DNA of 64,000 nt from JBBDIM01 sp040880405 (lineage in GTDB: Bacteria > Planctomycetota > Planctomycetia > Pirellulales > Pirellulaceae). The position numbers and the translations under genes were made by a program. Each line of letters opens with the position of its first letter. The stretch's first letter is position 1. Below the pieces are notes generated by a model, which was given only the letters and a program-made list of their open reading frames with translations, searched no databases and was not told where the DNA came from. Location: assembly GCA_040880405.1 (NCBI GenBank), contig JBBDIM010000110.1, forward strand, positions 1 to 64,000, read 5' to 3'. Of the stretch, positions 55,628 through 64,000 are shown one piece after another.

Positions 55628-56425
55628 ATGTCTGTCACACGCCTTGCCATCAATGGTGCCGCCGGTCGGATGGGGCAACGCTTGGTTGCCCTGGGTAGCC
55701 AAGATCCCCAGCTCAAGCTCGTCGCCTGCTTCGAGCGGACGGGGCATGCTAAGCTGAAAGAAGACGCCGGACAGATCGCGGGGATCGAACCGATTGGCGT
55801 GCCGCTCTGCGACGCCAGCGATGAGCCGTATCAGGCGATCATCGACTTCTCGGTCCCTCAAGGTGCCGATGCCGCGATCGACCGGGCCCTCACCGCCGGC
55901 AGTGGGCTGGTGATGGCCACCACCGGCATGACCGACGCGCAAATCGAGAAGCTCAAAGCGGCAGCCCAAAAAATCCCGATCGTCTGGGCACCCAGCATGA
56001 GCCTCGCCGTGAACCTGACCATGAAGCTGACCGAGATCGCCAGCGCGGCCCTCAAGGATTACAGCACCGGGGTCGATGTCGAAATCCTGGAACGGCACCA
56101 CCGCTTCAAGGAAGATTCCCCCAGCGGCACCGCCCTGAAGTTTGGCGAGATCGTCGCTGGGCAGATGGGGCAAACCAACCATGTGCATGGCCGAGAGGGA
56201 CGCCCCGGCGAGCGAACCCGGGACGAGATTGGCTATCACGCGATACGTATCGGCGACAACCCCGGCGAACACACGATCATTTTCGGCATGCTGGGCGAAA
56301 CGATCGAGCTCACCGTCCGCGCCAGCAACCGAGACTGCTACGCCCAAGGGGCCCTGAAGGCGGCGAAGTTCGTCGCAGGCAAACCTCCGGGCCTCTACAC
56401 GATGAACGACGTGTTGGGATTGTAG
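55628..56425 (+). CDS. dapB: 4-hydroxy-tetrahydrodipicolinate reductase
   Basis: 265 residues, NAD(P)H-dependent step of lysine/diaminopimelate synthesis. The Rossmann loop INGAAGRMGQRLV, IDFSVPQGADAA and the catalytic segment EILERHHRFKEDSPSGTAL (His157/158, Lys161) are present. ATG 55628 has AAGGA seven bases upstream; a frame from 55607 starts inside the duplicated thrC tail and is ignored. Once the false gap is removed, dapB follows thrC by 21 bases, forming a thrC-dapB operon of the aspartate family. Confidence 0.95.
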   Translation: MSVTRLAINGAAGRMGQRLVALGSQDPQLKLVACFERTGHAKLKEDAGQIAGIEPIGVPLCDASDEPYQAIIDFSVPQGADAAIDRALTAGSGLVMATTGMTDAQIEKLKAAAQKIPIVWAPSMSLAVNLTMKLTEIASAALKDYSTGVDVEILERHHRFKEDSPSGTALKFGEIVAGQMGQTNHVHGREGRPGERTRDEIGYHAIRIGDNPGEHTIIFGMLGETIELTVRASNRDCYAQGALKAAKFVAGKPPGLYTMNDVLGL

Positions 56426-56431
56426 GCTTCT

Positions 56432-56788
56432 ATGGCCAAGTGCGACGAAGGATACCTGTGCGAAGTCTGCGGCCGTGCGGTCGATGACCTCACGGTGAGC
56501 GATCTCTACCTGCGGTACGTAATCGGCATGCTCGACCCCGAGGTCCTACACACCACGCCCGAACGCCACCTCCGCTGCAACCCACCATTGGCCCAGTTCA
56601 TCGAGTGCGAAGGTTTCATCCCAGTCCCCTGCCCCGGCGACTTCGACAAAGCCAACCTCGACCCCCAATTCGTGCAAGAGCGAACCGAATTGGTAACCCG
56701 AGGTTATTTGCGACTGCTGGAACTAGCCAAGCTTGATCTGCCTTTGGCAGATTACCCGCTGCCAGAATTTCGCGAGCGGCATGGGTAA
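56432..56788 (+). CDS. Small conserved cysteine-containing protein linked to dapB
   Basis: 118 residues, six bases after dapB, hence co-transcribed. The N-terminus MAKCDEGYLCEVCGRAVDDL has Cys4, Cys10 and Cys13, and Cys49 and Cys59 follow; these could bind zinc. The rest (YVIGMLDPEVLHTTPERHLRCNPPLAQFI) looks like a compact alpha/beta fold. I do not know a family name. Its place in the thrC-dapB transcript hints at a role in amino acid or cell wall precursor metabolism, with no direct evidence. Confidence 0.7.
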   Translation: MAKCDEGYLCEVCGRAVDDLTVSDLYLRYVIGMLDPEVLHTTPERHLRCNPPLAQFIECEGFIPVPCPGDFDKANLDPQFVQERTELVTRGYLRLLELAKLDLPLADYPLPEFRERHG

Positions 56789-56790
56789 CC

Positions 56791-56826
56791 GGTAGGGTGG
56801 GTGGAGTCTTCGGAACCCACCATCGC
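56791..56826. repeat. Copy of the GGTAGGGTGGGT repeat
   Basis: GGTAGGGTGGGTGGAGTCTT then CGGAACCCACCATCGC. It matches, inverted, 45470-45501 with a few differences. Located just after the small Cys protein gene. Confidence 0.65.
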
Positions 56827-56976
56827 TAACCAAGATTGGGTAGTCTATCCGACGTGGGTTCATGCAATTGCCAGCGTCCCACTGCTTAGCCCGCGCCCGA
56901 GATTCCAATCGCATACCTTTTGCGGGTTACGGCCAGTCGGCCCCAATAACCACTTCAGTATGGAGGCGGCTAAAAG

Positions 56977-57747
56977 ATGAATCGTTTGCTGGACATCGGC
57001 TTTGAAACGGCGGGCCACTGGCTCATCGAAGAAGGTCAACTCAAACTTGAATTACTGCAGCACTCAAAACAACAGAATGTGCTGTATGCTTTTATCTGCG
57101 ACGGTGAGATCCTGTACATTGGGAAGACGACACAGACGCTTGCTAAGCGGCTGTACGGGTATCAGCGTCCAGGTCGCACTCAGGCCACAAACGTTAAAAA
57201 TCATCTGCAAATCCTGGATCTCTTAGCTCAAGATCGCGCAGTAGAAGTTCTAGTCCTCCCTGATTCCGGCCTAATGCATTACGGCCAATTTCATCTGAAC
57301 CTGGCGGCTGGGCTAGAAGACTCGCTCATCAAAATGATTAGTCCACCCTGGAATGGAGGCATCAAGGAAGTCGCAGCCGAAGCCTCGGATTTAGAGGACG
57401 GGGTCGACGACGAGGAACCGGCTGCTTTACTTCCGACATTCCTGGTTACATTGCACCCCACGTACATGCGGTATGGATTTTTTAACGTGGGAGTGGACAG
57501 CGAAAATCTACTGGGACAAGATGGCGAGACGATTGAGTTTTTCCTAGGTGAATCAGACGACGCAATTCTGGGAACCATCAACCGACGGCAAAACAGAAAC
57601 AATACGCCAAGGCTAATGGGCGGCACCGGCCTACGCGATTGGTTCCAGAGTGAATTTCAGGAAATGGATGATCTAGAAGTTTGTGTTTTGTCTCCCCGAT
57701 CAATCCGGCTTCGTCATACGTCAAGCCTGGGACACCTCAGTACGTAG
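56977..57747 (+). CDS. GIY-YIG nuclease-domain protein
   Basis: 256 residues. Residues 34-66 carry the GIY-YIG core: VLYAFICDGEILYIGKTTQTLAKRL, with Tyr in both 'LYAF' and 'LYIG' places and Arg63; the acidic residue in LEDSLIKMISPPWN (about 114) fits the metal-binding Glu. The C-terminal half (150-256) is acidic then beta-rich and unknown. Family members cut DNA in repair, homing or restriction; this one has no partner to suggest which. Composition is poorer in GC than neighbours, and repeats flank it on both sides, so it looks like an acquired gene. Confidence 0.75.
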   Translation: MNRLLDIGFETAGHWLIEEGQLKLELLQHSKQQNVLYAFICDGEILYIGKTTQTLAKRLYGYQRPGRTQATNVKNHLQILDLLAQDRAVEVLVLPDSGLMHYGQFHLNLAAGLEDSLIKMISPPWNGGIKEVAAEASDLEDGVDDEEPAALLPTFLVTLHPTYMRYGFFNVGVDSENLLGQDGETIEFFLGESDDAILGTINRRQNRNNTPRLMGGTGLRDWFQSEFQEMDDLEVCVLSPRSIRLRHTSSLGHLST

Positions 57748-57801
57748 ACCCGCGACCGGGCCGGGGGAACTGCCACCGACGGCAGTGAAGACCTTACCCC
57801 A

Positions 57802-58045
57802 GTGAGGACCATCTGCGTTAATCCGCGTCCATCCGCGGCTAAAAAATAAAGAACGTTCAAACCACGGATGACTCAGACGTGCACGGAGAAGCCCACAGCG
57901 TGAGTGGAGTCTTCTCCGGTCGACGGCGAGTGAGGGTTGCGGCTGTTGGTGTTCGGCCGCTTCGGTGGTTGTTGGCCGGAGTTGCCGGTGGACAATTTTC
58001 CCGCCTAAACATGCCCACGTTGGAGGGCGTGGGCATGGCACCCGG
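57802..58045. repeat. Compound decayed repeats before alaS end
   Basis: Contains 'GCGTTAATCCGCGTCCATCC' at 57815, a near copy of the word at 11586, then 'AACCACGGATGACTCAGACG', and at 57976-58045 the inverted partner of 50461-50530. No gene is supported in this 300-base spacer. Confidence 0.7.
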
Positions 58046-58056
58046 ATTTCGGAATT

Positions 58057-60882
58057 CTACGCGAACAACTCTTTCGCCTTCTCCAGCCCGAGCGCTAGCG
58101 CCTCGGAGATCTTTGCGGGGATTTTTCCGCCGGCTTGGGCCAGGTCGGGGCGGCCTCCGCCGGAGCCGCCGACGAGGGCCGCTGGTTCGCGGACCCAGTC
58201 GCCTGCTTTCTGGCCTTGGTCGACTAGGTCTCGGCTGAGGGCGGTGACGATGGTTACTTTGTCTTCGCCGGCGGCGGCCATCAGCATGACAGCGCTCGAT
58301 TTGGTTTGTTTGCGGATTTGGTCGATGAGTTGCCGCATGATGTTGGGATTCGCCCCGGGGGTTTCCGCGACGATCACGGTTGTTTCGCCAACCGCGGTCC
58401 CTTGCGAGATCAGGTCGTCGGCAGTGAGGGTGCCTGATTCGGCCCGGTCGGCGAGTTGCTGCTTGAGTTTCTCGATCTCAAGGAGCAGGCTCTCGACCCG
58501 CTGCGGGGCATTGAACAGGGCGACGTTCAGCACGCGGGCCGCCTCCTTCAGTAGTTCCTTCCGCTGCGAGTGATCGAGCTTGGAGGACTTGGCGGCGGAA
58601 CCCTGTTTCAAGGGTGACTCGGGGGCGTTGCCGCTACCATTCACCGCTTTCTTGAGGTCGCGGAGGTACTCGGTCAGCTTTTTGACGGTCGCGGGGACTT
58701 GGTCTTCGGCGACTGACAGTTTCTCGGTCAGTCCTTCCAAGGCGGTGGTTGTCTTGGCGCGGAACTCCGCCGCTTTCTCGCCGGTCAGGGCCACAATCCG
58801 GCGGACCCCGGCCGAAACACCCTCTTCGCTGACCACCTCGAACGGGCCCACTTCGCCGGTGTTGTTTAAGTGGGTCCCCCCGCACAGTTCGCGGCTGAAC
58901 TCGCCCATCGAGACCATCCGCACAGGGTCGGGGTATTTCTCGCCGAACAGCATCATCGCCCCCAGCTCTCGGGCCTCGCTCAGCGGCAAGGTCTCCCACT
59001 TGACCGGTTGGCCCGCGGTGATTTGGGTGTCGATGTCTCGTTCGATTTGGGTGAGCTGCTCCAGCGAGACCGGCTCGACATTGGTAAAGTCGAACCGCAG
59101 CAGATCGTCCTCCACCTTAGAGCCTTGCTGCTGGGCATGGCTGCCCAGGTTCTTTTGCAGGGCGTAGTGCAAGATGTGCGTGGCGCTGTGGGCCCGGCGG
59201 ATGGCGCCGCGGTGGTTGGGGTCGACCGTGGCGGTGGCGGTGGTGCCGGTGTGCAGGGTGCCCGACTTGAGGTAGCCGATGTGCAGGAACAGATCGCTAT
59301 CCTTCTGGGTATCGGTGATCACCACCTCAAAGCCCTTGCCCTTGAAAGTGCCTTGGTCGCCGACCTGACCGCCCGACTCGCCGTAGAATGGTGTTTTGTC
59401 GGTCACGACGATGATCTGATGATCCGGGCCGGTTTGGCTCCACTGTTCGACCAATTGCTCGGCCGATTCACCGTTCTGCGGAACGGTCGCGACAATCCCC
59501 TTGATCGTCACCTCGGTCGATTCCTCGTCGTAGCCGACGAACTCGGTCGAGCGAAGGCTGTTCTTCAGTGACTCGATCGGCCCGCTGCCGAACAGTTCGA
59601 CCTGCCCACCACCAGATCGCGTCCCGAAATCCTCCATCGCCTTTTTGTAGCCGACCCAGTCGAACGAAAACTGGCGCTCGATCGCGACTTGCTCGAACAA
59701 CTCCGGTGGGAAGCCGAAGGTTTGGTACAGTTCGGCCGCTTCGTCACCGCTGACGATTGTTCGTCCGCTTGAGTTCATCTCGCCAAAAATCTTCTCCGTG
59801 CGGGCCAGTCCATCGTCGAGCGAACCAAGAAAATTCTCCTCCTCGGTCTTCATTACGTTTTGGACGCGCGTGGTGGTCTCGCTCAGTTCCGGATAGGGGT
59901 TGCGCATCATCTCGGCGACCTTGTCTACCAATTGGTACAAAAACGGTTCGCGGAGGCCCATTTGGTGGCCGTCCAACACCGCGCGGCGGAGCAGGCGGCG
60001 GATGACGTACTTTTCCTTGTTGGCCCCGGGATAGACGTTTTCGTGAATCGCCATGGTGCAGGCGCGGACATGGTCGGTGATCCGGCGGAGACGGCGGCCA
60101 TAGTCGGAATTGGGTTCGTACTTGGTGCCACAAACTTCGGCGGCGGCTTCGACGATCGGGCGGAGGATGTCGATGTGGTAGTTGGTGGTAACCCCTTGCA
60201 GTGTGGCGGCGGTCCGCTCCAGGCCCATGCCGGTATCGATGTTTTTGCTCGGGAGCGGTTCCAGGTTGTTGGGCGGGTCGCCGACCCGGTTGAACTGGGT
60301 GAAGACCAGGTTCCAGATCTCGACCGGATCGCTCCCCTTGGGATGGTAGTAAATCTCGCTACAGGGGCCGCATACCCCGTCGGGGCCTTGGCTCGGGGCG
60401 CTGGCGGGCCAGAAGTTTTCGTCCTCTTCGAGCCGCGCGATCCGGCTGGTGGGCAGGCCAATCTCGGTATGCCAGATCTCGGAGGCCTCGTCGTCGTCCT
60501 TGTAGACGGTGACGCTCAATTGGTCGGGATTCAGACCCAGCCACTTCTTGTCGGTCAAAAATTCCCAGCCCCAGTGGATCGCTTCCCGCTTGAAGTAATC
60601 GCCGAAGCTGAAATTGCCCAGCATCTCGAAAAACGTATGGTGGTAGGCGGTGCGGCCGACGTTGTCGATATCGCCGGTCCGGAGGCACTTCTGGCAGGTG
60701 GTGGCCTTGGTGAAGTCGAGCTTCACGCGGCCCAGGAAGTGATCCTTGAACTGGTTCATCCCGGCTGGGGTGAACAGGACCGACGGATCCCAAGTGGGCA
60801 CCAACACGTCGCTGGGCCGCCGGGTGTGCCCTTTGGACTCGAAGAAGCTGAGGTATTTTTCGCGGAGTTCGTCGGTTTTCAT
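58057..60882 (-). CDS. alaS: Alanyl-tRNA synthetase
   Basis: 941 residues from ATG 60882 (MKTDELREKYLSFFESKGH), against about 875 for typical bacterial AlaRS. Catalytic motifs: HHTFFEMLGNFSFGDYFK and TCQKCLRTGDIDNVG in the class II domain; editing-domain HSATHILHYALQ and the ELCGGTHL zinc site; and the C-Ala domain ending PDLAQAGGKIPAKISEAL. The extra length sits partly between the catalytic and editing halves and partly in a Ser/Lys-rich linker near 800. Upstream codons to 61020 are not conserved. Separate from recA by a terminator. Confidence 0.96.
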   Translation of the reverse strand: MKTDELREKYLSFFESKGHTRRPSDVLVPTWDPSVLFTPAGMNQFKDHFLGRVKLDFTKATTCQKCLRTGDIDNVGRTAYHHTFFEMLGNFSFGDYFKREAIHWGWEFLTDKKWLGLNPDQLSVTVYKDDDEASEIWHTEIGLPTSRIARLEEDENFWPASAPSQGPDGVCGPCSEIYYHPKGSDPVEIWNLVFTQFNRVGDPPNNLEPLPSKNIDTGMGLERTAATLQGVTTNYHIDILRPIVEAAAEVCGTKYEPNSDYGRRLRRITDHVRACTMAIHENVYPGANKEKYVIRRLLRRAVLDGHQMGLREPFLYQLVDKVAEMMRNPYPELSETTTRVQNVMKTEEENFLGSLDDGLARTEKIFGEMNSSGRTIVSGDEAAELYQTFGFPPELFEQVAIERQFSFDWVGYKKAMEDFGTRSGGGQVELFGSGPIESLKNSLRSTEFVGYDEESTEVTIKGIVATVPQNGESAEQLVEQWSQTGPDHQIIVVTDKTPFYGESGGQVGDQGTFKGKGFEVVITDTQKDSDLFLHIGYLKSGTLHTGTTATATVDPNHRGAIRRAHSATHILHYALQKNLGSHAQQQGSKVEDDLLRFDFTNVEPVSLEQLTQIERDIDTQITAGQPVKWETLPLSEARELGAMMLFGEKYPDPVRMVSMGEFSRELCGGTHLNNTGEVGPFEVVSEEGVSAGVRRIVALTGEKAAEFRAKTTTALEGLTEKLSVAEDQVPATVKKLTEYLRDLKKAVNGSGNAPESPLKQGSAAKSSKLDHSQRKELLKEAARVLNVALFNAPQRVESLLLEIEKLKQQLADRAESGTLTADDLISQGTAVGETTVIVAETPGANPNIMRQLIDQIRKQTKSSAVMLMAAAGEDKVTIVTALSRDLVDQGQKAGDWVREPAALVGGSGGGRPDLAQAGGKIPAKISEALALGLEKAKELFA

Positions 60883-61023
60883 CGGGGCGAGGCCAAACAG
60901 GGATATAGGTCGGGTCGGGTGAGTGCCGTAAAACCCTCCATAATAGGTTTTTCCGGGCGATAGGCAAAGGTGACTCAAACCAAGCGGGCCGATCCGCCAC
61001 CGGACACGCTCAACGAACAAAAT

Positions 61024-61056
61024 AGGGGGCGTTCACCTGCATCGTGAACACCCCCT
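61024..61056 (-). terminator. Rho-independent terminator of recA
   Basis: On the minus strand a 13-base-pair stem (GGGGGTGTTCAC against GTGAACGCCCCC, with one G-U pair) and a 7-base loop is followed by ATTTTGTT. It lies 35 bases after the recA stop and before alaS. Confidence 0.82.
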
Positions 61057-61090
61057 GAGGACGTTTTCTTGTCGATCGCAATCCGCCAGC

Positions 61091-62233
61091 TCAAAATTCC
61101 TCGTCGGCTTCACCCTCGCCGATATCAATGGGTAGCCCCTCACCCTTGCCTAGGGCTTCCAGGACCTTGGCTTTCAGTTCGTCGGTGATCTCCGGGTTTT
61201 CGACTAGGTAGGTTCGGGCCTTTTCTTTGCCCTGCCCCAGTTGGATATCGCCGTAACGGAACCAGGCACCGCTCCGCATCACGATCTTGTTATCGATGGC
61301 CAGGTCGAGGATGTCCCCCTCGTAGCTGATCCCATCCTTGTGCATCATGTCGAACTCCGCCACACGGAACGGCGGGGCGACTTTGTTCTTGACGATCTTG
61401 GTCCGGACCCGCTGTCCCACCACCTCTTCGCCATCCTTGAGTTGCCCGATCCGGCGGACATCGACCCGGCAGGAGCAATAAAACTTCAAGGCCCGGCCAC
61501 CAGGGGTCGTTTCCGGGCTGCCGAACATCACGCCAATCTTTTCGCGAATCTGGTTGATAAAAACCACGCTGGTCTTCGACTTGGCAATCGCTCCGGTCAG
61601 TTTCCGCATCGACTGGCTCATCAGCCGGGCCTGGAGCCCGACGTGCGAATCGCCGATCTCCCCTTGCAGTTCCGCCTTGGGAACCAACGCGGCGACCGAG
61701 TCGATCACGATGATGTCGACGGCGTTCGACTTGACCAGCATTTCGGTAATCTGCATCGCCTCTTCCCCACTGGAGGGCTGGCTGACCAGGAGGGTCTCCA
61801 GTTCCACACCCAGCTTCTTGGCCCAACTGGGGTCCAAGGCGTGTTCGGCATCGACGAAGGCCGCGATCCCGCCATTTTTCTGGGCCTGGGCGATACAGTG
61901 CAAGGCGAGCGTCGTTTTACCGCTCGATTCCGGGCCGAACATCTCGATGATCCGGCCCCGCGGAATCCCGCGGCCCCCCAGCGCCAAGTCGAACGACAGC
62001 GAGCCGGTCGAGATACCCTCGATCGGAGGGTGATTCACACCCAGCGGCATGATCGCCCCTTCGCCGAACGACTTCTCGATCTGCTGAAGCGTCGTTCTCA
62101 AGTTCGTGTTGCCGGCCAACATATCCTTGACCGCTTTCGACTCTTCCTTGCCAGCCGACTTGCCGGCACCCGGTTTGGCTGCTTTTTTCGGAGACATTTT
62201 TGAATTGTTCTTTGCGGCGACGGTAGTAACCAT
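61091..62233 (-). CDS. recA: Recombinase A
   Basis: 380 residues from ATG 62233, with AGGAG nine bases upstream. The Walker A loop is GPESSGKT at 100-107; LVSQPSSGEEAMQI, IIVIDSVAALVPKAE (Walker B) and FINQIREKIGVMFGSPETTPGG (loop L1/L2 region) follow. The first 33 residues are a Lys/Ala-rich extension not found in E. coli RecA, and the protein ends in an acidic tail (GEGEADEEF). It promotes strand exchange and, if LexA is present, cleavage of it. Ends at a strong terminator. Confidence 0.97.
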   Translation of the reverse strand: MVTTVAAKNNSKMSPKKAAKPGAGKSAGKEESKAVKDMLAGNTNLRTTLQQIEKSFGEGAIMPLGVNHPPIEGISTGSLSFDLALGGRGIPRGRIIEMFGPESSGKTTLALHCIAQAQKNGGIAAFVDAEHALDPSWAKKLGVELETLLVSQPSSGEEAMQITEMLVKSNAVDIIVIDSVAALVPKAELQGEIGDSHVGLQARLMSQSMRKLTGAIAKSKTSVVFINQIREKIGVMFGSPETTPGGRALKFYCSCRVDVRRIGQLKDGEEVVGQRVRTKIVKNKVAPPFRVAEFDMMHKDGISYEGDILDLAIDNKIVMRSGAWFRYGDIQLGQGKEKARTYLVENPEITDELKAKVLEALGKGEGLPIDIGEGEADEEF

Positions 62234-62593
62234 GGGAAAGGCTCCTTTATGGTAGATGGTGAGCGGCCCCGCAAGCGTCCGGCCGTGGAAATTCAAGTGA
62301 CATGACGGAGCGGACATTGTGGGGACAACCACTCAAACGCTCCGAGAAAGGGAACCCACCAGGAGGCCACTTACTGGACAGATGAATACTGTACAGAATG
62401 CCACTCCCCGATGCAATCCTTTTCATGCCAGAAGCATCGCTATCCCCTGGACACCCTTGGTCACGCGGTGGATGGCGAAGCAGGTTTGCGACGCCAGGAA
62501 GCGTCATATCCACTTACGATAACAGAACTTAGAAGAATTCTAGATTTTTCAAGAATTGACCCGGACAGATATTCCCAGGCAACGAAATTTCTT
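62234..62593. promoter_or_regulatory. recA upstream region with a candidate repeated operator
   Basis: The 360-base spacer upstream of recA contains ACTGGACAG at 62373 and ACTGTACAG at 62388, two near-identical words 15 bases apart, the second a near-palindrome (CTGTACAG). They lie about 140-160 bases before the recA ATG. They could be an SOS-type operator, but the planctomycete LexA box is not something I can confirm, so this is only a pattern. Confidence 0.3.
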
Positions 62594-63166
62594 CTATCCG
62601 ACCAGCGGAGCGCGGCCGATGATCGTGTATTTGGGCCCGGTGCGGTCGAGTGTGCTGGCATAAACCACCACTTCATCGACCGGCACATCGCCCAGCGATT
62701 CGTTTTCCTGGGCCAAGCGAGACATCACCTCGACCAGCGAATCGGTCGGATATTGGATCCGTCCAAGGGTCAAATGGGGGTGAAATTGCTTGGTCCGGTC
62801 GGGCGGAAACCCGATGTCGGCCAGGCGGTTAGCCAGATCCCGCTGGAGGTCGCAAAAGGGAGAACTCCCCTGCCCCGCCCCGATCCAGGCAATCCGGGCC
62901 CGGGAAATCTCGGGAAAGGCACCACATCCCGCGAGTTCCAAGGTGAACGGAGAATGCCGCTCGGCCACGTCGATCGCGGCGCGGCTAATATCGACCAGAT
63001 CCTCAGTGGTGACATCTCCCAGAAAATTGGTCGTCAGGTGCAGATTTTCCGACTCGACCAGGCGGATCTTGGCCCCGGTCTCCTCCAGTTTCCGCCCCAC
63101 CCGCGTCGCCTTGCGGGCGATCCCGGCGGGAATCTCGACGGCCAAAAAACAACGCACGGCCCGCAT
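62594..63166 (-). CDS. thpR: RNA 2',3'-cyclic phosphodiesterase (2'-5' RNA ligase family)
   Basis: 190 residues of the 2H phosphoesterase family. Two HxT motifs form the active site: NLHLTTNFLG (His43, Thr45) and HPHLTLGRI (His131, Thr133). The N-terminus MRAVRCFLAVEIP is the family start. It hydrolyses 2',3'-cyclic phosphates or ligates 2'-5' RNA ends in vitro. The gene follows the PfkB kinase on the same strand by about 52 bases, and AGGAA precedes its ATG. Confidence 0.92.
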   Translation of the reverse strand: MRAVRCFLAVEIPAGIARKATRVGRKLEETGAKIRLVESENLHLTTNFLGDVTTEDLVDISRAAIDVAERHSPFTLELAGCGAFPEISRARIAWIGAGQGSSPFCDLQRDLANRLADIGFPPDRTKQFHPHLTLGRIQYPTDSLVEVMSRLAQENESLGDVPVDEVVVYASTLDRTGPKYTIIGRAPLVG

Positions 63167-63218
63167 GTGGGAATTTCCTGGGGGATTGAAGGAAGAACCG
63201 GATTCACCAAAGGGTGAG

Positions 63219-64000
63219 TTAAAACTCCAGCATTTGCCGGTATTGGGCCATCCGAGCGTCGATCTGCTCCCGCTCGATCTGCTTCATCCGGTCGAAGCTG
63301 AAGTCCTCGACATTGAAGCTGGCGACCACCGTACCGTAGGCCAAGGCTTCCTTGAGAGTCTTCGGTTCGAAGTTGTTTTTGTGGGCCAAGTAGCCCATCA
63401 TCCCGCCGGCGAAGCTGTCTCCGGCCCCGGTCGGATCGACCACTTCGGGAGTCGGGAAGGCGGGCATCACGTAGATTTCGTTCTCAGAGAAGAACATCGC
63501 CCCATGCTCACCCTTTTTGAGCACCACGAACTTGGGTCCCATTTCCAAGACCTTCATGCCCGCCTTGACCAGGTTTTCTTCCTGGGTCAGCAGCTTGGCT
63601 TCGCTGTCGTTGAGAACTAAGCCATCGACGCGCCCAAGCAAGGTCATCAGTTGGTCATGCTCGATCTCGATCCAAAGGTCCATCGTATCGGCGACCACTA
63701 GGCGAGGGCCGGTCATTTGGTTCAACACGTTGAGCTGCATTGTGGGGGAGCCGTTTGCCAGAAAGACAAACGGACAGCGGCGATGCTGGTCCGATAACGT
63801 CGGATTAAAATCACCCAGCACGTTTAGATGAACTTCCAAGGTCTCTCGGTCGTTCATGTTCGGCTGGTACTTGCCTTTCCAGTGGAAGGTTTTTTGTCCG
63901 GCGACGATCTCGATCCCGGAGGTATCGATCCCCCGATCAGTCAGCATCGCGGTGTGCTCCGCCGGCCAGTCTTCACCCACGACACCCAGCATGCGGACCC
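63219..64000 (-). CDS. PfkB-family carbohydrate kinase (5' end beyond window)
   Basis: A ribokinase/adenosine kinase-type sugar or nucleoside kinase. The visible 260 residues include the mid-domain and the C-terminal signature DPTGAGDSFAGGMMGYL with its catalytic Asp. The frame stays open to the right edge (…VRMLGVVGEDW), so the N-terminal 40-50 residues are missing from the window; the ATG at 63992 is internal. The substrate is not decidable from this part. It precedes thpR on the same strand. Confidence 0.88.
   Translation of the reverse strand, partial: VRMLGVVGEDWPAEHTAMLTDRGIDTSGIEIVAGQKTFHWKGKYQPNMNDRETLEVHLNVLGDFNPTLSDQHRRCPFVFLANGSPTMQLNVLNQMTGPRLVVADTMDLWIEIEHDQLMTLLGRVDGLVLNDSEAKLLTQEENLVKAGMKVLEMGPKFVVLKKGEHGAMFFSENEIYVMPAFPTPEVVDPTGAGDSFAGGMMGYLAHKNNFEPKTLKEALAYGTVVASFNVEDFSFDRMKQIEREQIDARMAQYRQMLEF

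Noticed and set aside
59860..60963. 367-codon plus-strand frame opposite alaS
   Set aside because: Antisense to strongly conserved AlaRS catalytic motifs; no ribosome site or family resemblance.
61241..62203. 320-codon plus-strand frame opposite recA
   Set aside because: Antisense to recA over its conserved core; sequence composition is that of a mirror frame.

Overview
The window looks like a chromosomal segment of a planctomycete (Planctomycetota, probably Pirellulales-like), taken from a draft or metagenome assembly. The call rests on gene content rather than any marker RNA: a split b6-type cytochrome b with an unusual Rieske protein, very large ResB and CcsA proteins, a DUF5722 secreted protein, a catalytically dead dihydroorotase beside pyrB, a MotA/ExbD-like three-gene operon, and the decayed intergenic repeats typical of these genomes. 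The DNA is visibly GC-rich. GTG and TTG starts are common. I found no rRNA, tRNA, CRISPR array, prophage or intact transposase.

Layout. 1-3.4 kb: Rieske, cytochrome b6-like and cytochrome b C-terminal genes (minus strand, probably continuing left). 3.9-8.0 kb: purD and a three-PAS hybrid histidine kinase. 8.1-11.2 kb: yacP-like gene, pyrC-like pseudoenzyme and pyrB (minus). 11.2-12.0 kb: repeat debris. 12.0-16.6 kb: DUF5722 secreted protein, TolC-type lipoprotein and BASS-type transporter. 16.66-16.90 kb: a REPIN-like nested palindrome. 17.1-19.6 kb: aroC and a membrane-anchored unknown. 19.8-20.9 kb: a small accessory patch with a truncated HNH endonuclease and a PD-(D/E)XK-like gene. 21.2-25.1 kb: amidase, U32-like protein and a divergent aminotransferase. 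25.2-32.6 kb: resB-ccsA followed by a small gene coupled to a DUF3037 gene. 33.0-34.8 kb: a membrane-tethered acidic HTH protein and a small secreted protein. 35.5-41.1 kb: MotA/ExbB-like channel, two different ExbD/MotB-like partners and a secreted protein. 41.8-45.3 kb: bioA with a GATase, and SAM hydrolase with a degenerate paralogue of its own C-terminal domain. 45.5-49.2 kb: rpmB and gatCAB. 49.3-53.8 kb: inositol-phosphatase-like enzyme, secreted esterase, Rrf2 regulator, and overlapping lspA and dksA-like genes. 54.1-56.8 kb: thrC-dapB plus a small Cys protein, interrupted by a false assembly gap. 57.0-57.7 kb: GIY-YIG gene. 58.1-64.0 kb: alaS, recA, thpR and a PfkB kinase that runs off the right edge.

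Most of the window is housekeeping: respiration, pyrimidine, purine, aromatic, lysine/threonine and biotin synthesis, transamidation, recombination and cytochrome c maturation. The strongest candidate for an undescribed system is the 35.5-39.7 kb operon. It encodes an ExbB/MotA-type channel with a long cytoplasmic coiled-coil tail and two translationally coupled single-helix partners, only one of which keeps the expected proton-carrying Asp. The next most striking feature is a ResB protein that appears to carry a complete six-bladed YWTD propeller inserted in its periplasmic domain.
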